Below the pieces are notes generated by a model. The model was not told the origin of the DNA. It searched no databases and worked only from the letters and a program-made list of their open reading frames with translations. A stretch of 32,477 bases of DNA from Gammaproteobacteria bacterium (GTDB lineage Bacteria; Pseudomonadota; Gammaproteobacteria; Pseudomonadales; Azotimanducaceae), in the NCBI GenBank assembly GCA_002715785.1, contig PBAA01000022.1, positions 26,380 through 58,856 of the forward strand. Reading direction: 5' to 3'. Positions 8,608 to 16,902 of this stretch are shown here, piece by piece. Every line of letters starts with the position of its first letter. Positions within the stretch are counted from its first letter, which is position 1. The position numbers were made by a program, and so were the translations under genes.

Positions 8608-9815
8608 GACCACTGGAAGGCATTAAAGTTCTCGATTTTACGCATGTCCTCGCCGGGCCATTCGCGACCCGCCTACTCGGAGATATGGGCGCCGACGTCG
8701 TCAAGATCAACTCCATCGCCCGGGCGACTGCGATCAACGCGACGAATAATCCCTATTACACGATGTGGAATCGAAACAAACGGGCCCTCGCACTCGATAT
8801 GTCTCGTGATGAAGCGAAACGCATTGGTAAAGATCTTTGCGCTAGGGCCGACGTGGTGATCGATAATTTTTCGGTCGGAGTGTTGGATCGTTGGGGGGTT
8901 GGTTACGATTTGGTTTCTGCAGTTAATCCCGAGGTGATCTATGTGCAGATGTCGGGCATGGGACAAGGCGGACCTTGGTCTGATTTCGTTACCTACGCCC
9001 CGACCATTCATGCTTTGAGTGGCTTGACTCACCTGACGGGCGTCGAGGGAAGGCAAGACATCGGTATCGGGTTCTCCTACAACGATCACGCGGCGGGGTT
9101 GCACGGAGCCGTCGCCATGTTGGCCGCGATTCAAGCGCGCCGCTTAACCGGAAAAGGGCAGCGCGTAGATCTTTCACAGTTTGAAGTTGGCGTAAATTTG
9201 CTCGGACCAGCATTGCTTGATCTGTTCAGCAACGGCAGAGCTGCACGTCCCGCTGGGAATCGTCTTCCCTACGACGAGGTAGCTCCTCACAACTGTTATC
9301 CATGTGCGGGCGCGACGTCTGACGACATTGCTGATGAGCGTTGGGTTGCGATTGCGTGTATGTCCGATGATCAGTGGCAAGAATTGTGTCGAGTGATGGG
9401 TGAACCAGAGTGGTCGAGCGCTCCGGTATACGATACGGCAGCGGGACGCGTAGCGGCTATCGACGAACTCGATCGACAGATAGGACGATGGACGGCGCAA
9501 CTGGATGCCGTCGAGGTGATGGTGCGGTGCCAAGCCGCTGGGATCCCCGCGGGCGTCGTACAGAATTCCATTGATCTAGCTGAAAACGATCCGCAAATCG
9601 CGGCCTCGGACTTTTTGATGACATTTGATGAGCCCAATCCCGTGATCGGGACGACGTACGGAGACCGGCTGCCACTTACGTTTAGCTTGACGCCTTGTGA
9701 CACCTACACAAGGGTTCGAGATGTCGGCGAAGATAACGTGTCGGTGCTCTCGGATTGGCTTGGCATGGATAACGAAGACGTTGTTAAGGGCGAGAACGCT
9801 GGTTACTTTGTGTGA
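8604..9815 (+). CDS. CaiB/BaiF family III CoA-transferase, second of a pair
   Basis: A 403-residue family III CoA-transferase with a textbook N-terminus, MRPLEGIKVLDFTHVLAGPF, followed by RLLGDMGADVVKI. The probable catalytic aspartate is in GFSYNDHAAGLHG, and GKGQRVDLSQFE follows. The track extends to a TTG at 8589, but ATG 8604 overlaps the previous stop as ATGA and sits right where the family begins, so I choose it. The two genes are same-strand, equally long and from the same family, yet clearly different in sequence, which suggests a diverged alpha/beta enzyme rather than a recent duplication. No acyl-CoA dehydrogenase or dicarboxylate transporter lies beside them to reveal the acid substrate. 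Confidence 0.94.
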   Translation: MRPLEGIKVLDFTHVLAGPFATRLLGDMGADVVKINSIARATAINATNNPYYTMWNRNKRALALDMSRDEAKRIGKDLCARADVVIDNFSVGVLDRWGVGYDLVSAVNPEVIYVQMSGMGQGGPWSDFVTYAPTIHALSGLTHLTGVEGRQDIGIGFSYNDHAAGLHGAVAMLAAIQARRLTGKGQRVDLSQFEVGVNLLGPALLDLFSNGRAARPAGNRLPYDEVAPHNCYPCAGATSDDIADERWVAIACMSDDQWQELCRVMGEPEWSSAPVYDTAAGRVAAIDELDRQIGRWTAQLDAVEVMVRCQAAGIPAGVVQNSIDLAENDPQIAASDFLMTFDEPNPVIGTTYGDRLPLTFSLTPCDTYTRVRDVGEDNVSVLSDWLGMDNEDVVKGENAGYFV

Positions 9816-9863
9816 CCTGCCGACCAAAGGTTTTGAGTTGATCCGACTCGTTTCAAATTTGCC

Positions 9864-10508
9864 TTGATCGCACTCATCAACCAAGGAGAGTACGTCTTAT
9901 TTGCATGTCTACTGGCTGCCCTCGTCGCATCGTTAACTTTTCATGAATTTGGGCACGCGTGGGTGGCTAAAGCGTTTGGCGACGACACTGCCGAACGGGC
10001 GGGCCGGCTTTCGCTGAATCCGATGGTCCACTTAGATCTGATGGGCCTTGCAATGGTCATTTTCTTAGGTTTTGGGTACGCCAAACCGGTACCCACGAAC
10101 CCCTACAAGTTCAGTCGGCCAAGCGCTGATTTGTGGATATCCGCGGCGGGACCGATGATGAATTTGGTGCTTGCCGTTGTCACGTGGAATGTTTTTCTTG
10201 CGCTTTGGACAGCCGGTGTGGAATTCGTTCATACACCGGCTGTAGTGTTGTTCGTCGAGCTGCTCGTTTTCGTGAATCTGCTACTCATGACGTTTAACCT
10301 CATTCCCATCGCTCCGCTTGACGGACACTACATTCTTCCATACGTACTTCCGCCTTCAACGCGTTCGCGGATTACCTATCTGAATCAGCGTTTTGGTCCG
10401 CTGCTACTGCTTTCTCTTATCGGCCTCAGCATCATAGGCATTCCAATTTTGGATCGACTATTGTCGTTCGCGCATTCGATGGTTCCATGGATCACCTTCG
10501 TGGGATAG
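9864..10508 (+). CDS. Short site-2 protease (M50) family membrane protein
   Basis: A 214-residue intramembrane metalloprotease of family M50. The zinc motif HEFGH lies at about residues 27-31 in the first hydrophobic segment (LVASLTFHEFGHAWVAKAFGD), and the third ligand region NLIPIAPLDGHYI is near residues 148-160. About four to five membrane segments can be seen, including LWISAAGPMMNLVLAVVTWN and LLLLSLIGLSIIGIPIL. There is no PDZ domain, so it belongs to the compact YwhC-like group whose substrates are mostly unknown, not to RseP. The only in-frame start before the motif is a TTG at 9864 with no good ribosome site, so the start is uncertain; it may be read through coupling with the gene 48 bp upstream. 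Confidence 0.88.
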   Translation: MIALINQGEYVLFACLLAALVASLTFHEFGHAWVAKAFGDDTAERAGRLSLNPMVHLDLMGLAMVIFLGFGYAKPVPTNPYKFSRPSADLWISAAGPMMNLVLAVVTWNVFLALWTAGVEFVHTPAVVLFVELLVFVNLLLMTFNLIPIAPLDGHYILPYVLPPSTRSRITYLNQRFGPLLLLSLIGLSIIGIPILDRLLSFAHSMVPWITFVG

Positions 10509-10533
10509 GTCACCCCGATAAATCTCAGCGTCG

Positions 10534-10962
10534 TTACTTACGTTTTGCCTCGACGACTTCAATGCTGACACCGTCGGGAGCGCCGACATAGCAAATTAAA
10601 GCACCTGGAGAAAATTCCCAGGGTTCAACGGTGAGGGTAGCGCCGCGTAGCTTGATTTCATCGCAAAAGGACCGGAGGTCCCCGTGGTAGGAAAACCCGA
10701 AATGGTCTGTTCCCCAGACGTCATGGCTGGAGAACCCATCAAAGTGCTTCATTGGGGTTGGGAGGATGGGCACTTCACCGGGTCGCCGACCACGGATCAG
10801 CAGAGTCATGCCCGCCAGTTGGACGTTGATTTGCGGCGCTTCCCGTAATTCATATTCGGCCACGACCTCGGCATCGAAGACGTTGACATACCACGTAGCG
10901 GCTTCGCGGGGATTCTCGCTAACAAGATGGATATGATCGAAGGAAAGTTCACGTGAAGGCAT
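10534..10962 (-). CDS. VOC family (glyoxalase/dioxygenase superfamily) protein
   Basis: A 142-residue single-module vicinal-oxygen-chelate protein with the two beta-alpha-beta-beta-beta repeats: SFDHIHLVSENPREAATWYVN and WGTDHFGFSYHGDLRSF, ending in APDGVSIEVVEAKRK. Putative metal ligands are His in the first strand, His in DHFGF and the late Glu in IEVVE. VOC proteins include glyoxalases, epimerases, extradiol dioxygenases and resistance proteins; nothing here decides among them. The gene starts 11 bp after the SGNH hydrolase stop, with AGAGGAG five bases from the ATG, so it is the second gene of a two-gene operon. Cytoplasmic. Its partner suggests action on an ester or its product. Confidence 0.85.
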   Translation of the reverse strand: MPSRELSFDHIHLVSENPREAATWYVNVFDAEVVAEYELREAPQINVQLAGMTLLIRGRRPGEVPILPTPMKHFDGFSSHDVWGTDHFGFSYHGDLRSFCDEIKLRGATLTVEPWEFSPGALICYVGAPDGVSIEVVEAKRK

Positions 10963-10973
10963 GACGCTCCTCT

Positions 10974-12164
10974 TTATCTAGGGGTTGGGGATGCATGGGA
11001 CATTAGTTTTAGGGCTGCAAATCGATGACCCATGCGGATATACCCGTCGGGGTTGGGGTGCAGATCGTCTGGTAGATCGTCGCGGTCGGCTTGGCCAAAT
11101 AGATCAAGTCCGCTGAGGTAATCGAGGTTGTCATCGTTTCGTCGATCGACCGTTTGTTCGATGAGTTGGCGGACGCGGGAGAGGGACATGCAACCATTAC
11201 GCAGTTCAGAATGTCCCGTGAACGTGACAAATTTTCCTTCCGCGTTCGGTAGCGTAGGGCCGGGATGATGTTCGGCGCTAGGGCAGAAAATTGGTGATAT
11301 CAGGACGATGGGCGTATTCGGTTTCCGCTCTCGAATCGTATCCAGGAATCCATGTAGGGCCGGCACAAAAACGCGTTCTCTCATTGAATCTATATTGACG
11401 ATGTTGATCCCGACCTTGATGCTAATAACATCGGCATCAGCATCTCCGATGGTACGTGCGACAAATTGATCTAGATGGCACTGTCCGCCAAACCCGAGGT
11501 TGATTAGGGCAAGCCTAGCTTCGCGCGCAGCGACAGCTGGCCAGATAAAAGCTGGTTGTTCCGCTTCCATACAATGGCTGATCGAACTGCCGTAGTGGAT
11601 CCAGCGTTTGCGTTCATCGTCCGTCGGTGACTGGATGCGTTTGCCATCGTCCACGACGAGCTCACGCAACTCCACAAAAGCGTTATGGGGCAGCCAGATT
11701 TCACAGATTTTGTCGCGTAAGGGTAGATCCTTGAACCAAACCGTATCAGATTCACCGCGCACGAGTCGGTACCCGCTCGGTTCGTCGGGATCAGTGACGA
11801 TGGTGTTGCCAGCAAGTGAGCTCACTGACCAAAGTTCACCTTCGCATTCGAGATTTAGGTTGATGGCGCGGCGTCGTTCTGGCGACGGCGCGATGGCCGA
11901 AGCTAGAAAATGGACGCCGACGCGCTCTGCATTCGTGTTGAACCGGAGCCGCACGCCCGAAGGCATCCGCACCATGGGGTCCATCCCCTCTGGTACTTGG
12001 GTGCGTGTCCAAGCGGGCAGGCGTCTTGGTGCGATGCCGTCGCGTCGGTGATCAAAGTCGAGCGCTCCGACAACTTCCACGATGTCGCCGATACCGTCCT
12101 TGAAATCAATGGTATTCAACGGCTTTTTTAACCCGACTGTGCTAGTACGACTGACAGGGTGCAA
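10974..12164 (-). CDS. SGNH/GDSL hydrolase with N-terminal beta domain (SsfX3-like)
   Basis: A two-domain protein of up to 396 residues. The N-terminal part (about residues 30-170) is beta-rich (PSGVRLRFNTNAERVGVHFL), like the jelly-roll module before SsfX3-type SGNH enzymes. The C-terminal domain has block I IHYGSSIS, the oxyanion Gly in NLGFGGQC, block III KVGINIVN, and block V DDLHPNPDGY with the catalytic Asp-x-x-His. The expected activity is esterase, deacetylase or acyltransferase. No signal peptide is in frame. The start is doubtful: the track uses TTG 12164, another TTG lies at 12119, and a short unrelated reading frame with a better ribosome site precedes both. It forms an operon with the VOC gene. 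Confidence 0.85.
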   Translation of the reverse strand: MHPVSRTSTVGLKKPLNTIDFKDGIGDIVEVVGALDFDHRRDGIAPRRLPAWTRTQVPEGMDPMVRMPSGVRLRFNTNAERVGVHFLASAIAPSPERRRAINLNLECEGELWSVSSLAGNTIVTDPDEPSGYRLVRGESDTVWFKDLPLRDKICEIWLPHNAFVELRELVVDDGKRIQSPTDDERKRWIHYGSSISHCMEAEQPAFIWPAVAAREARLALINLGFGGQCHLDQFVARTIGDADADVISIKVGINIVNIDSMRERVFVPALHGFLDTIRERKPNTPIVLISPIFCPSAEHHPGPTLPNAEGKFVTFTGHSELRNGCMSLSRVRQLIEQTVDRRNDDNLDYLSGLDLFGQADRDDLPDDLHPNPDGYIRMGHRFAALKLMSHASPTPR

Positions 12165-12201
12165 TACATCAACGCCGAATTTTTCACGACTCCCCCTTGA
12201 G

Positions 12202-12229
12202 CCAACTAGCGGTTAAACCCGATCGTTGG
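12202..12229 (-). terminator. Imperfect 28-bp palindrome just after the htrA stop
   Basis: CCAAC and GTTGG arms enclose a second CGG/CCG stem with matching three-base internal loops. The element begins eight bases beyond the htrA stop codon and sits before the SGNH hydrolase gene. There is no run of T after it, so it is a weak or factor-dependent terminator or an mRNA stabilising hairpin at best. Confidence 0.35.
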
Positions 12230-12236
12230 TGTTTGC

Positions 12237-13628
12237 CTACTGGATCGCGATGACGATAGTACTTGAACCACGTCGAATCTTTAGAACGACCGTTGAGCTT
12301 ACGTTTTCCAATACGCTAGCTAGGTCATCCACGCTACGTACATTTCGGTTGTTTACCGCCTGAACGATATCGTTTTGACGTAATCCACTACGAGCAGCGG
12401 GACTACCGGATTCGACCGTGGTTACCAGTACGCCATCAATTTGTCCTTGTTGTGGGTGCTCTGGCGGGATATTGGTGAATTCCGCCCCCTTTAGTTTTTC
12501 GATTTTTGTGCCTCCCGCCAACGTGGTGGCACCCGGCTCGCCAACTTTCGCATTGATGGACTTGTTCTTGCCATCACGGATGATCTTCAAGTCAACATCG
12601 TCGCCGACGCGTTTCATCCCGATGCGATTGCGTAGATCCGCTGCCGTATCGATGGGCGTACCATCAACGGCGATGACAACGTCTCCGGCTTGGAGGCCCG
12701 CGGCTTCCGCGGCGGACTCTTCAACAACCTGGTTGATGAGTGCTCCATTTTCCACGTCGAGATCGAGCGCCTCGGCCAATGCAGGAGTGACCGTGGTGAT
12801 CATGACCCCGAGAACGCCGCGTTTCACCCCGCCGAATTCGACAAGCTGACTGACAATTCCCTTTGCGATTTTTGCCGGGATTGCGAAGCCGATGCCAACG
12901 TTTCCGCCACTCGGCGCAATGATGGCAGTATTGATCCCAATTAAATTGCCATCAAAATCAATGAGCGCACCGCCTGAATTACCCGGGTTGATTGATGCAT
13001 CAGTCTGGATGAAATCTTCATAATCGATATTGAGACCGCTGCGTCCGAGCGCACTTACGATTCCGGAGGTAACCGTTTGTCCCAAGCCAAACGGATTGCC
13101 AATGGCTACGACAAAATCCCCAACTTCCACGGAATCGGAATCACCCAGCTTCAATTCGTTCAGGTTATCCGCGTCAACCTGTAATAACGCCACGTCGGTG
13201 CCTTCATCGCTTCCGATCAGTTCTGCTGTGAATTCGCGACCGTCCGAGAGAGTTACCGTGATTTCGTCGGCATTATTAATGACGTGGTGATTGGTTAGCA
13301 CGTAGCCTTCATCGGCGTTAATGATCACGCCCGATCCGACACTTTGTCGCGGACGCGACGGAGCCTGTTCAGGCACATTAAAGAAACGACGGAAGAAAGG
13401 ATCGTTGTACAGTGGATTGTTACGACGGCTCGTCGCTCCCTTCACGCCCACATTGACGACGGCGGGCGTGACTTTCTTGAGTAGCGGAGATAATGTCGGT
13501 CGTCCGCCACTGGTAGGTAGTTCGGCCGGCCACTGCGCGATAACGACCGTTGATGTCATTGCCAGTAATATCACCGACCACGCGCGTATGGCCGTAAGGC
13601 TAATACGTTGACTGGTTTGTGTGGACAT
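12237..13628 (-). CDS. htrA: Periplasmic HtrA/Deg-family serine endopeptidase
   Basis: A 463-residue Do-type protease that degrades and refolds damaged envelope proteins. There is a signal segment at residues 11-32 (LTAIRAWSVILLAMTSTVVIAQ). The catalytic triad is His115 (LTNHHVIN), Asp145 (GTDVALL) and Ser218 (GNSGGALID). Two PDZ domains follow, at about residues 265-360 and 375-460. The length and the long LA loop (NPLYNDPFFRRFF) match the DegP/DegQ/MucD group. The track starts at 13691, but ATG 13628 has AGGGAGA and places the signal peptide at the N-terminus. The signal has no clear lipobox. A 202-bp gap upstream must hold its promoter. The regulators often paired with mucD, and any sigma-E operon, are absent here. 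Confidence 0.95.
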   Translation of the reverse strand: MSTQTSQRISLTAIRAWSVILLAMTSTVVIAQWPAELPTSGGRPTLSPLLKKVTPAVVNVGVKGATSRRNNPLYNDPFFRRFFNVPEQAPSRPRQSVGSGVIINADEGYVLTNHHVINNADEITVTLSDGREFTAELIGSDEGTDVALLQVDADNLNELKLGDSDSVEVGDFVVAIGNPFGLGQTVTSGIVSALGRSGLNIDYEDFIQTDASINPGNSGGALIDFDGNLIGINTAIIAPSGGNVGIGFAIPAKIAKGIVSQLVEFGGVKRGVLGVMITTVTPALAEALDLDVENGALINQVVEESAAEAAGLQAGDVVIAVDGTPIDTAADLRNRIGMKRVGDDVDLKIIRDGKNKSINAKVGEPGATTLAGGTKIEKLKGAEFTNIPPEHPQQGQIDGVLVTTVESGSPAARSGLRQNDIVQAVNNRNVRSVDDLASVLENVSSTVVLKIRRGSSTIVIAIQ

Positions 13629-13830
13629 CGATGTCTCCCTATCCAATTCGTTAAGACGGTTTGAGTTCTTTCGAGTAGAAATTAACTCCATTACCTAATG
13701 CGACCACGTTTGATGCGGAAGGTTCATTGTTCTTGCAGCGTTTTGACGAGCTGAAAGTGTCAGAACTTCTCAAACTCGGGACTTTGGGTCAATTTGGGTA
13801 CGGCTCGCGATACCGTCGAATTCAATTGTA

Positions 13831-15159
13831 TTAACGCGGGTAGCCTCCCATTTGACCAAATCGTGCTGATACCACGTCTTCTAGTTTTGACGTAGAGGAT
13901 GCGACGGCGTCCCCAGATCGGACAAAATATGCATCAGGGCGATCAGCACCCAGAGGCTCCGAACCTGAAGCCACGGAGGCCGCAGCATCGAACATAGTTT
14001 GTCTAAAACGAACGACGCCTAGATCGGTCTGAACCAACATTTCATCTGTACGATCAACGATTAATCCCTGGCTATCGGCTATTGCAGCATCTTGCTCTGA
14101 GATACCGCGGATACCCGTATAACTCTCGTTTCTCTGTGCATCTCGGTCGATGAGGTAGTCGTTTTCGCGTTGGCGTAACGGAACATAGCGGTCATCCACC
14201 TCTGCGAAAATTCCGGAACCTGAGGCCAACTGACGGCATTCATCTTCTCTGAGTGGCCGATCTGGATTCCAGCAGTAGCAGAAGATCCAACATGAGGTAT
14301 CGTCGATCGGAACCCAGGTGTTGCCCAGATTATTGTCTTCGGGAAAATTGCCCGGTGCGAGCGAATGGTTGGGCATGAGGAATTGCGTCATACGGTAATA
14401 AACGTCGTCGTTGTCGGCTGTTCTTGCGGCGCACAAGAGCGCGCCTGCAGCGTGATCGAGAACTGTAAATCGCGGTTCTCCATCTTCGATCAACCAACGA
14501 AATCGAGCGCGGTGCGTGGGTTCGTTCTGGCCTGCAATTTCTTCTCGGGACTTGCCGACCTGGTGAAGGCCCACTTTCTTGCCGTCGTTTATCCCGGCGT
14601 GCAAATAGGAAAAGTGTGCGGTATCCAAACCACCTTCGCACGCCTGCGCCCAATTGCATTGCTGAAACTTCTTGGACACGAAACGATGACTGGGTGGGAC
14701 TTTGGCGAACTCAAACTCTGGTAGCTCTGGTGCTTCGCCGTCTCCAAGGAATGCCCATATCACATCACCCCACTCGCGTACTTGCAGTGCGCGAATGCCA
14801 GCGTCGGGTTTTAATCGGGAGGCAATCTCGGGGCTAGCATTGGGAATGTCGACGCAGTGGCCATGAACATCAAACTTCCAACCGTGGTAAACGCATCGTA
14901 GCCCGCACTCTTCGTTTCGGCCAAAAAAGAGGTTAGCGCCGCGATGTGGACAGCGGGCATCGACGATTCCAATTTCCCCATCTGAATCACGGAAAGCAAT
15001 AAAGTCCTCGCCTAGTAATTTGAGTCGAAGTGGACCGGAGTTAGGTTCGGGCAACTCCCTCGCAAGTAAAGCTGGTGTCCAGTAACGCCTGAAGACTGCG
15101 CCCATTGGCGATTCGCTACCTGTCTGCGTCAATGTCTCATTCTCGGCCGCGGTCAACAT
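13831..15159 (-). CDS. Rieske non-heme iron oxygenase, catalytic subunit
   Basis: A 442-residue aromatic ring-hydroxylating oxygenase alpha subunit. The Rieske [2Fe-2S] ligands are Cys70-x-His72 (CPHRGANLF) and Cys89-x-x-His92 (CVYHGWKF). The mononuclear iron site is in GGLDTAHFSYLHAG. Such enzymes hydroxylate or demethylate aromatic compounds using electrons from a reductase, and this length fits the phenoxybenzoate dioxygenase/VanA-like branch. No beta subunit, ferredoxin or reductase gene is next to it, so electron supply must come from elsewhere. An FAD monooxygenase lies two genes upstream on the same strand, so aromatic catabolism is possible. A promoter-like TTGACC/TGTAAC pair lies about 22-58 bases upstream. 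Substrate unknown. Confidence 0.92.
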   Translation of the reverse strand: MLTAAENETLTQTGSESPMGAVFRRYWTPALLARELPEPNSGPLRLKLLGEDFIAFRDSDGEIGIVDARCPHRGANLFFGRNEECGLRCVYHGWKFDVHGHCVDIPNASPEIASRLKPDAGIRALQVREWGDVIWAFLGDGEAPELPEFEFAKVPPSHRFVSKKFQQCNWAQACEGGLDTAHFSYLHAGINDGKKVGLHQVGKSREEIAGQNEPTHRARFRWLIEDGEPRFTVLDHAAGALLCAARTADNDDVYYRMTQFLMPNHSLAPGNFPEDNNLGNTWVPIDDTSCWIFCYCWNPDRPLREDECRQLASGSGIFAEVDDRYVPLRQRENDYLIDRDAQRNESYTGIRGISEQDAAIADSQGLIVDRTDEMLVQTDLGVVRFRQTMFDAAASVASGSEPLGADRPDAYFVRSGDAVASSTSKLEDVVSARFGQMGGYPR

Positions 15160-15187
15160 ATCGTTTCCATTCGTACCAAAAGTTCGT

Positions 15188-15217
15188 GTTACAGATCGTG
15201 CGTCGAGACGAGGTCAA
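15188..15217 (-). promoter_or_regulatory. Candidate sigma70 promoter of the Rieske oxygenase gene
   Basis: TTGACC and TGTAAC on the minus strand are 18 bases apart, giving a predicted leader of about 20 bases before the ATG at 15159. This would let the Rieske gene be transcribed separately from the upstream monooxygenase operon. Found by eye. Confidence 0.35.
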
Positions 15218-15292
15218 TTTCAACGTTAGTTAGAAGCGATCGTTGAATGCATTTTGCCGGGTCTAAAAGACCAGTTCGCAATGGCAGAGGGC

Positions 15293-15592
15293 TCATTGGA
15301 GTTTCTGCTGAACGCTGACGATTTTTTCCTCGATTGTTTGGAGGCGATCCGTTCGGGTACCAACTTTAATGGTCGTGGTTATTCGGGGCGCACCGAGGTC
15401 ATGGACTCGCTCATGGCACTGTCGAACCGCGGTAAAAACGTCGTCCCAATCTCCTGCGACATTCGTGCCATAGGCATGTAAGTTCGTTTCTAACCCCGCG
15501 TCATTAAGGATTTTTTCGCATTCTGCAATGTACTTTGAGACCGAGATTCCCACGCCCAATGGGACGGCGCATAGATCAATCATTAGGTGCAT
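15293..15592 (-). CDS. MTH1187/YkoF-type thiamine-binding protein
   Basis: A 99-residue ferredoxin-like protein matching the thiamine-binding MTH1187/YqgV family (formerly DUF77). Family patterns visible are DLCAVPLGVGISVSKYIAECEKIL, LHAYGTNVAGDWDDVF and the basic TTTIKVGTRTDR. Members bind hydroxymethylpyrimidine or thiamine-like ligands as small oligomers in the cytoplasm, and often sit in operons for thiamine salvage. Here the gene starts three bases after the FAD monooxygenase stop, so the two are co-translated. No TPP riboswitch, thiamine kinase or thiamine ABC transporter is visible. The ligand in this context may therefore be another heteroaromatic compound. The family call is good, the ligand open. 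Confidence 0.85.
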   Translation of the reverse strand: MHLMIDLCAVPLGVGISVSKYIAECEKILNDAGLETNLHAYGTNVAGDWDDVFTAVRQCHERVHDLGAPRITTTIKVGTRTDRLQTIEEKIVSVQQKLQ

Positions 15593-15595
15593 GAA

Positions 15596-16789
15596 TTAGT
15601 CCTTGAAGTGTCGGTTGATCGAAGCGAAAACATCGTAATCGTGGACGTTTCGTAAGATGCGTTCGCCCATGTGCTGTGCCGCCCAATTTCTAGCCCACGC
15701 TGACGTTCCTGTTAGATGAAAAATGCGTCCATTTCGCCGTGAGATCCGTTGAATGCGAATTGTGCGTTTTCGGCGCACGCGTTCGTACGCTTCGAGTCCT
15801 TTCTCAACCGATCCACACTGCTTGAGACACTGAGCTAACGCAGCGCTGTCTTCGATTGCCATTGCGGCTCCCTGGGCTAGGTAGGGGAGGGTCGGGTGGC
15901 AAGCGTCACCAAGCAACGTTACTCGGCCTCGGCTCCATTGTTTCAGTGGGGCGTGGTTAAAGAGTCCCCATCGAAAACAGAATTGAGGATTAATGCGATC
16001 GATCAATTGCGCGACATCGTCGTGCCAGTCACCAAATGCGGCGGCGAGTTCTGTTTGATCGCCTTGCTCGGTCCAAGACTCGTTTGTCCAATGAGGGGCC
16101 TGATCGACGCAGACAATGTTTATGTCTTGGCCGTTGTGGACGGGGTAATGAACGACGTGCTTTTTAGGCCCCCACCATAGAACAGCCCTGGTTGCCAAGG
16201 TCTTTGAGGTGATCGATTTCGACGAAATGATTCCTCGCCAAGCGACGTGGCCTGAAAAGATCGGCTCATCAAGACCAAAAAGACTGCGACGCACGCTTGA
16301 GTGAATGCCGTCGGCTCCGACGACTAGACTCGCATTTTGGTGGGTATCGGGACCGGAAATCCATGCATGGGTTTCGGTAACTCCAACGTTGTCGATGCGC
16401 TTACCCCGATGGACGGGGATCGACGCGTCGACGACCGCTCGGGTCAAACATGCGAGCAGGTCCCCGCGGTGAACGTGGTAATAGGGGAATGATGATTGAT
16501 CGGCTTCGACACCGTTCGCTAGTTGTAGGTTGGTGATTCGTCTCCCAGTTCGCCAGTGTTGGATGTCGATTAGGCTCGGCTTGGATGAGATTGACGCTAA
16601 TGAGCTAGCGAGCCCGACTTGATGCAACACGCGGGTGGCGTTGGGACTTAGCTGGATCCCTGCTCCGTCGCTAGTTGGACGAACTGTTTGCTCGTAGACC
16701 TGGACAATAAAGCCGAGTTGGTGGAGGTGGAGAGCCGCGGTTAGCCCGCCAATGCCAGCGCCGACGATGAGGACCTGCCCGCTATCCAT
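15596..16789 (-). CDS. FAD-dependent monooxygenase (salicylate hydroxylase-like)
   Basis: A 397-residue group A flavoprotein monooxygenase using NAD(P)H and O2. The three fingerprints are present: GAGIGG at residues 10-15, the DG motif GADGIHSSVR at 158-167, and the GD motif GDACHPTLPYLAQGAAMAIED at 294-314. The sequence resembles salicylate or 3-hydroxybenzoate 6-hydroxylases, but the enzyme could also act on a heterocycle. It is the first gene of a pair with a thiamine-binding-family protein, three bases apart, which raises the possibility of a pyrimidine- or thiazole-like substrate. The ATG at 16789 has no strong Shine-Dalgarno. Cytoplasmic. No dedicated regulator is next to it. Confidence 0.92.
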   Translation of the reverse strand: MDSGQVLIVGAGIGGLTAALHLHQLGFIVQVYEQTVRPTSDGAGIQLSPNATRVLHQVGLASSLASISSKPSLIDIQHWRTGRRITNLQLANGVEADQSSFPYYHVHRGDLLACLTRAVVDASIPVHRGKRIDNVGVTETHAWISGPDTHQNASLVVGADGIHSSVRRSLFGLDEPIFSGHVAWRGIISSKSITSKTLATRAVLWWGPKKHVVHYPVHNGQDINIVCVDQAPHWTNESWTEQGDQTELAAAFGDWHDDVAQLIDRINPQFCFRWGLFNHAPLKQWSRGRVTLLGDACHPTLPYLAQGAAMAIEDSAALAQCLKQCGSVEKGLEAYERVRRKRTIRIQRISRRNGRIFHLTGTSAWARNWAAQHMGERILRNVHDYDVFASINRHFKD

Positions 16790-16902
16790 AGCTGCGATAA
16801 TGACTATAGATTTGTCGGCACCTCACTGACCGCCTCGATTTAAAGAGACCTCGCTGGGACGATGGGAAACAGATCCGAGGACCGATCCGCCCAAAGACGG
16901 GG

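Noticed and set aside
13763-13768. GAACTT resembling a sigma-E -35 element upstream of htrA
   Set aside because: It is on the plus strand, while htrA is on the minus strand, and no matching -10 lies 16-17 bases downstream.
15260-15272. Short hairpin GGTCTAAAAGACC after the thiamine-binding gene
   Set aside because: Five-base stem with a three-base loop, and no T tract on the transcribed strand.
16790-16902. Possible TPP riboswitch before the monooxygenase/thiamine-binding operon
   Set aside because: The conserved THI-box elements such as CTGAGA are absent from the gap on the minus strand.
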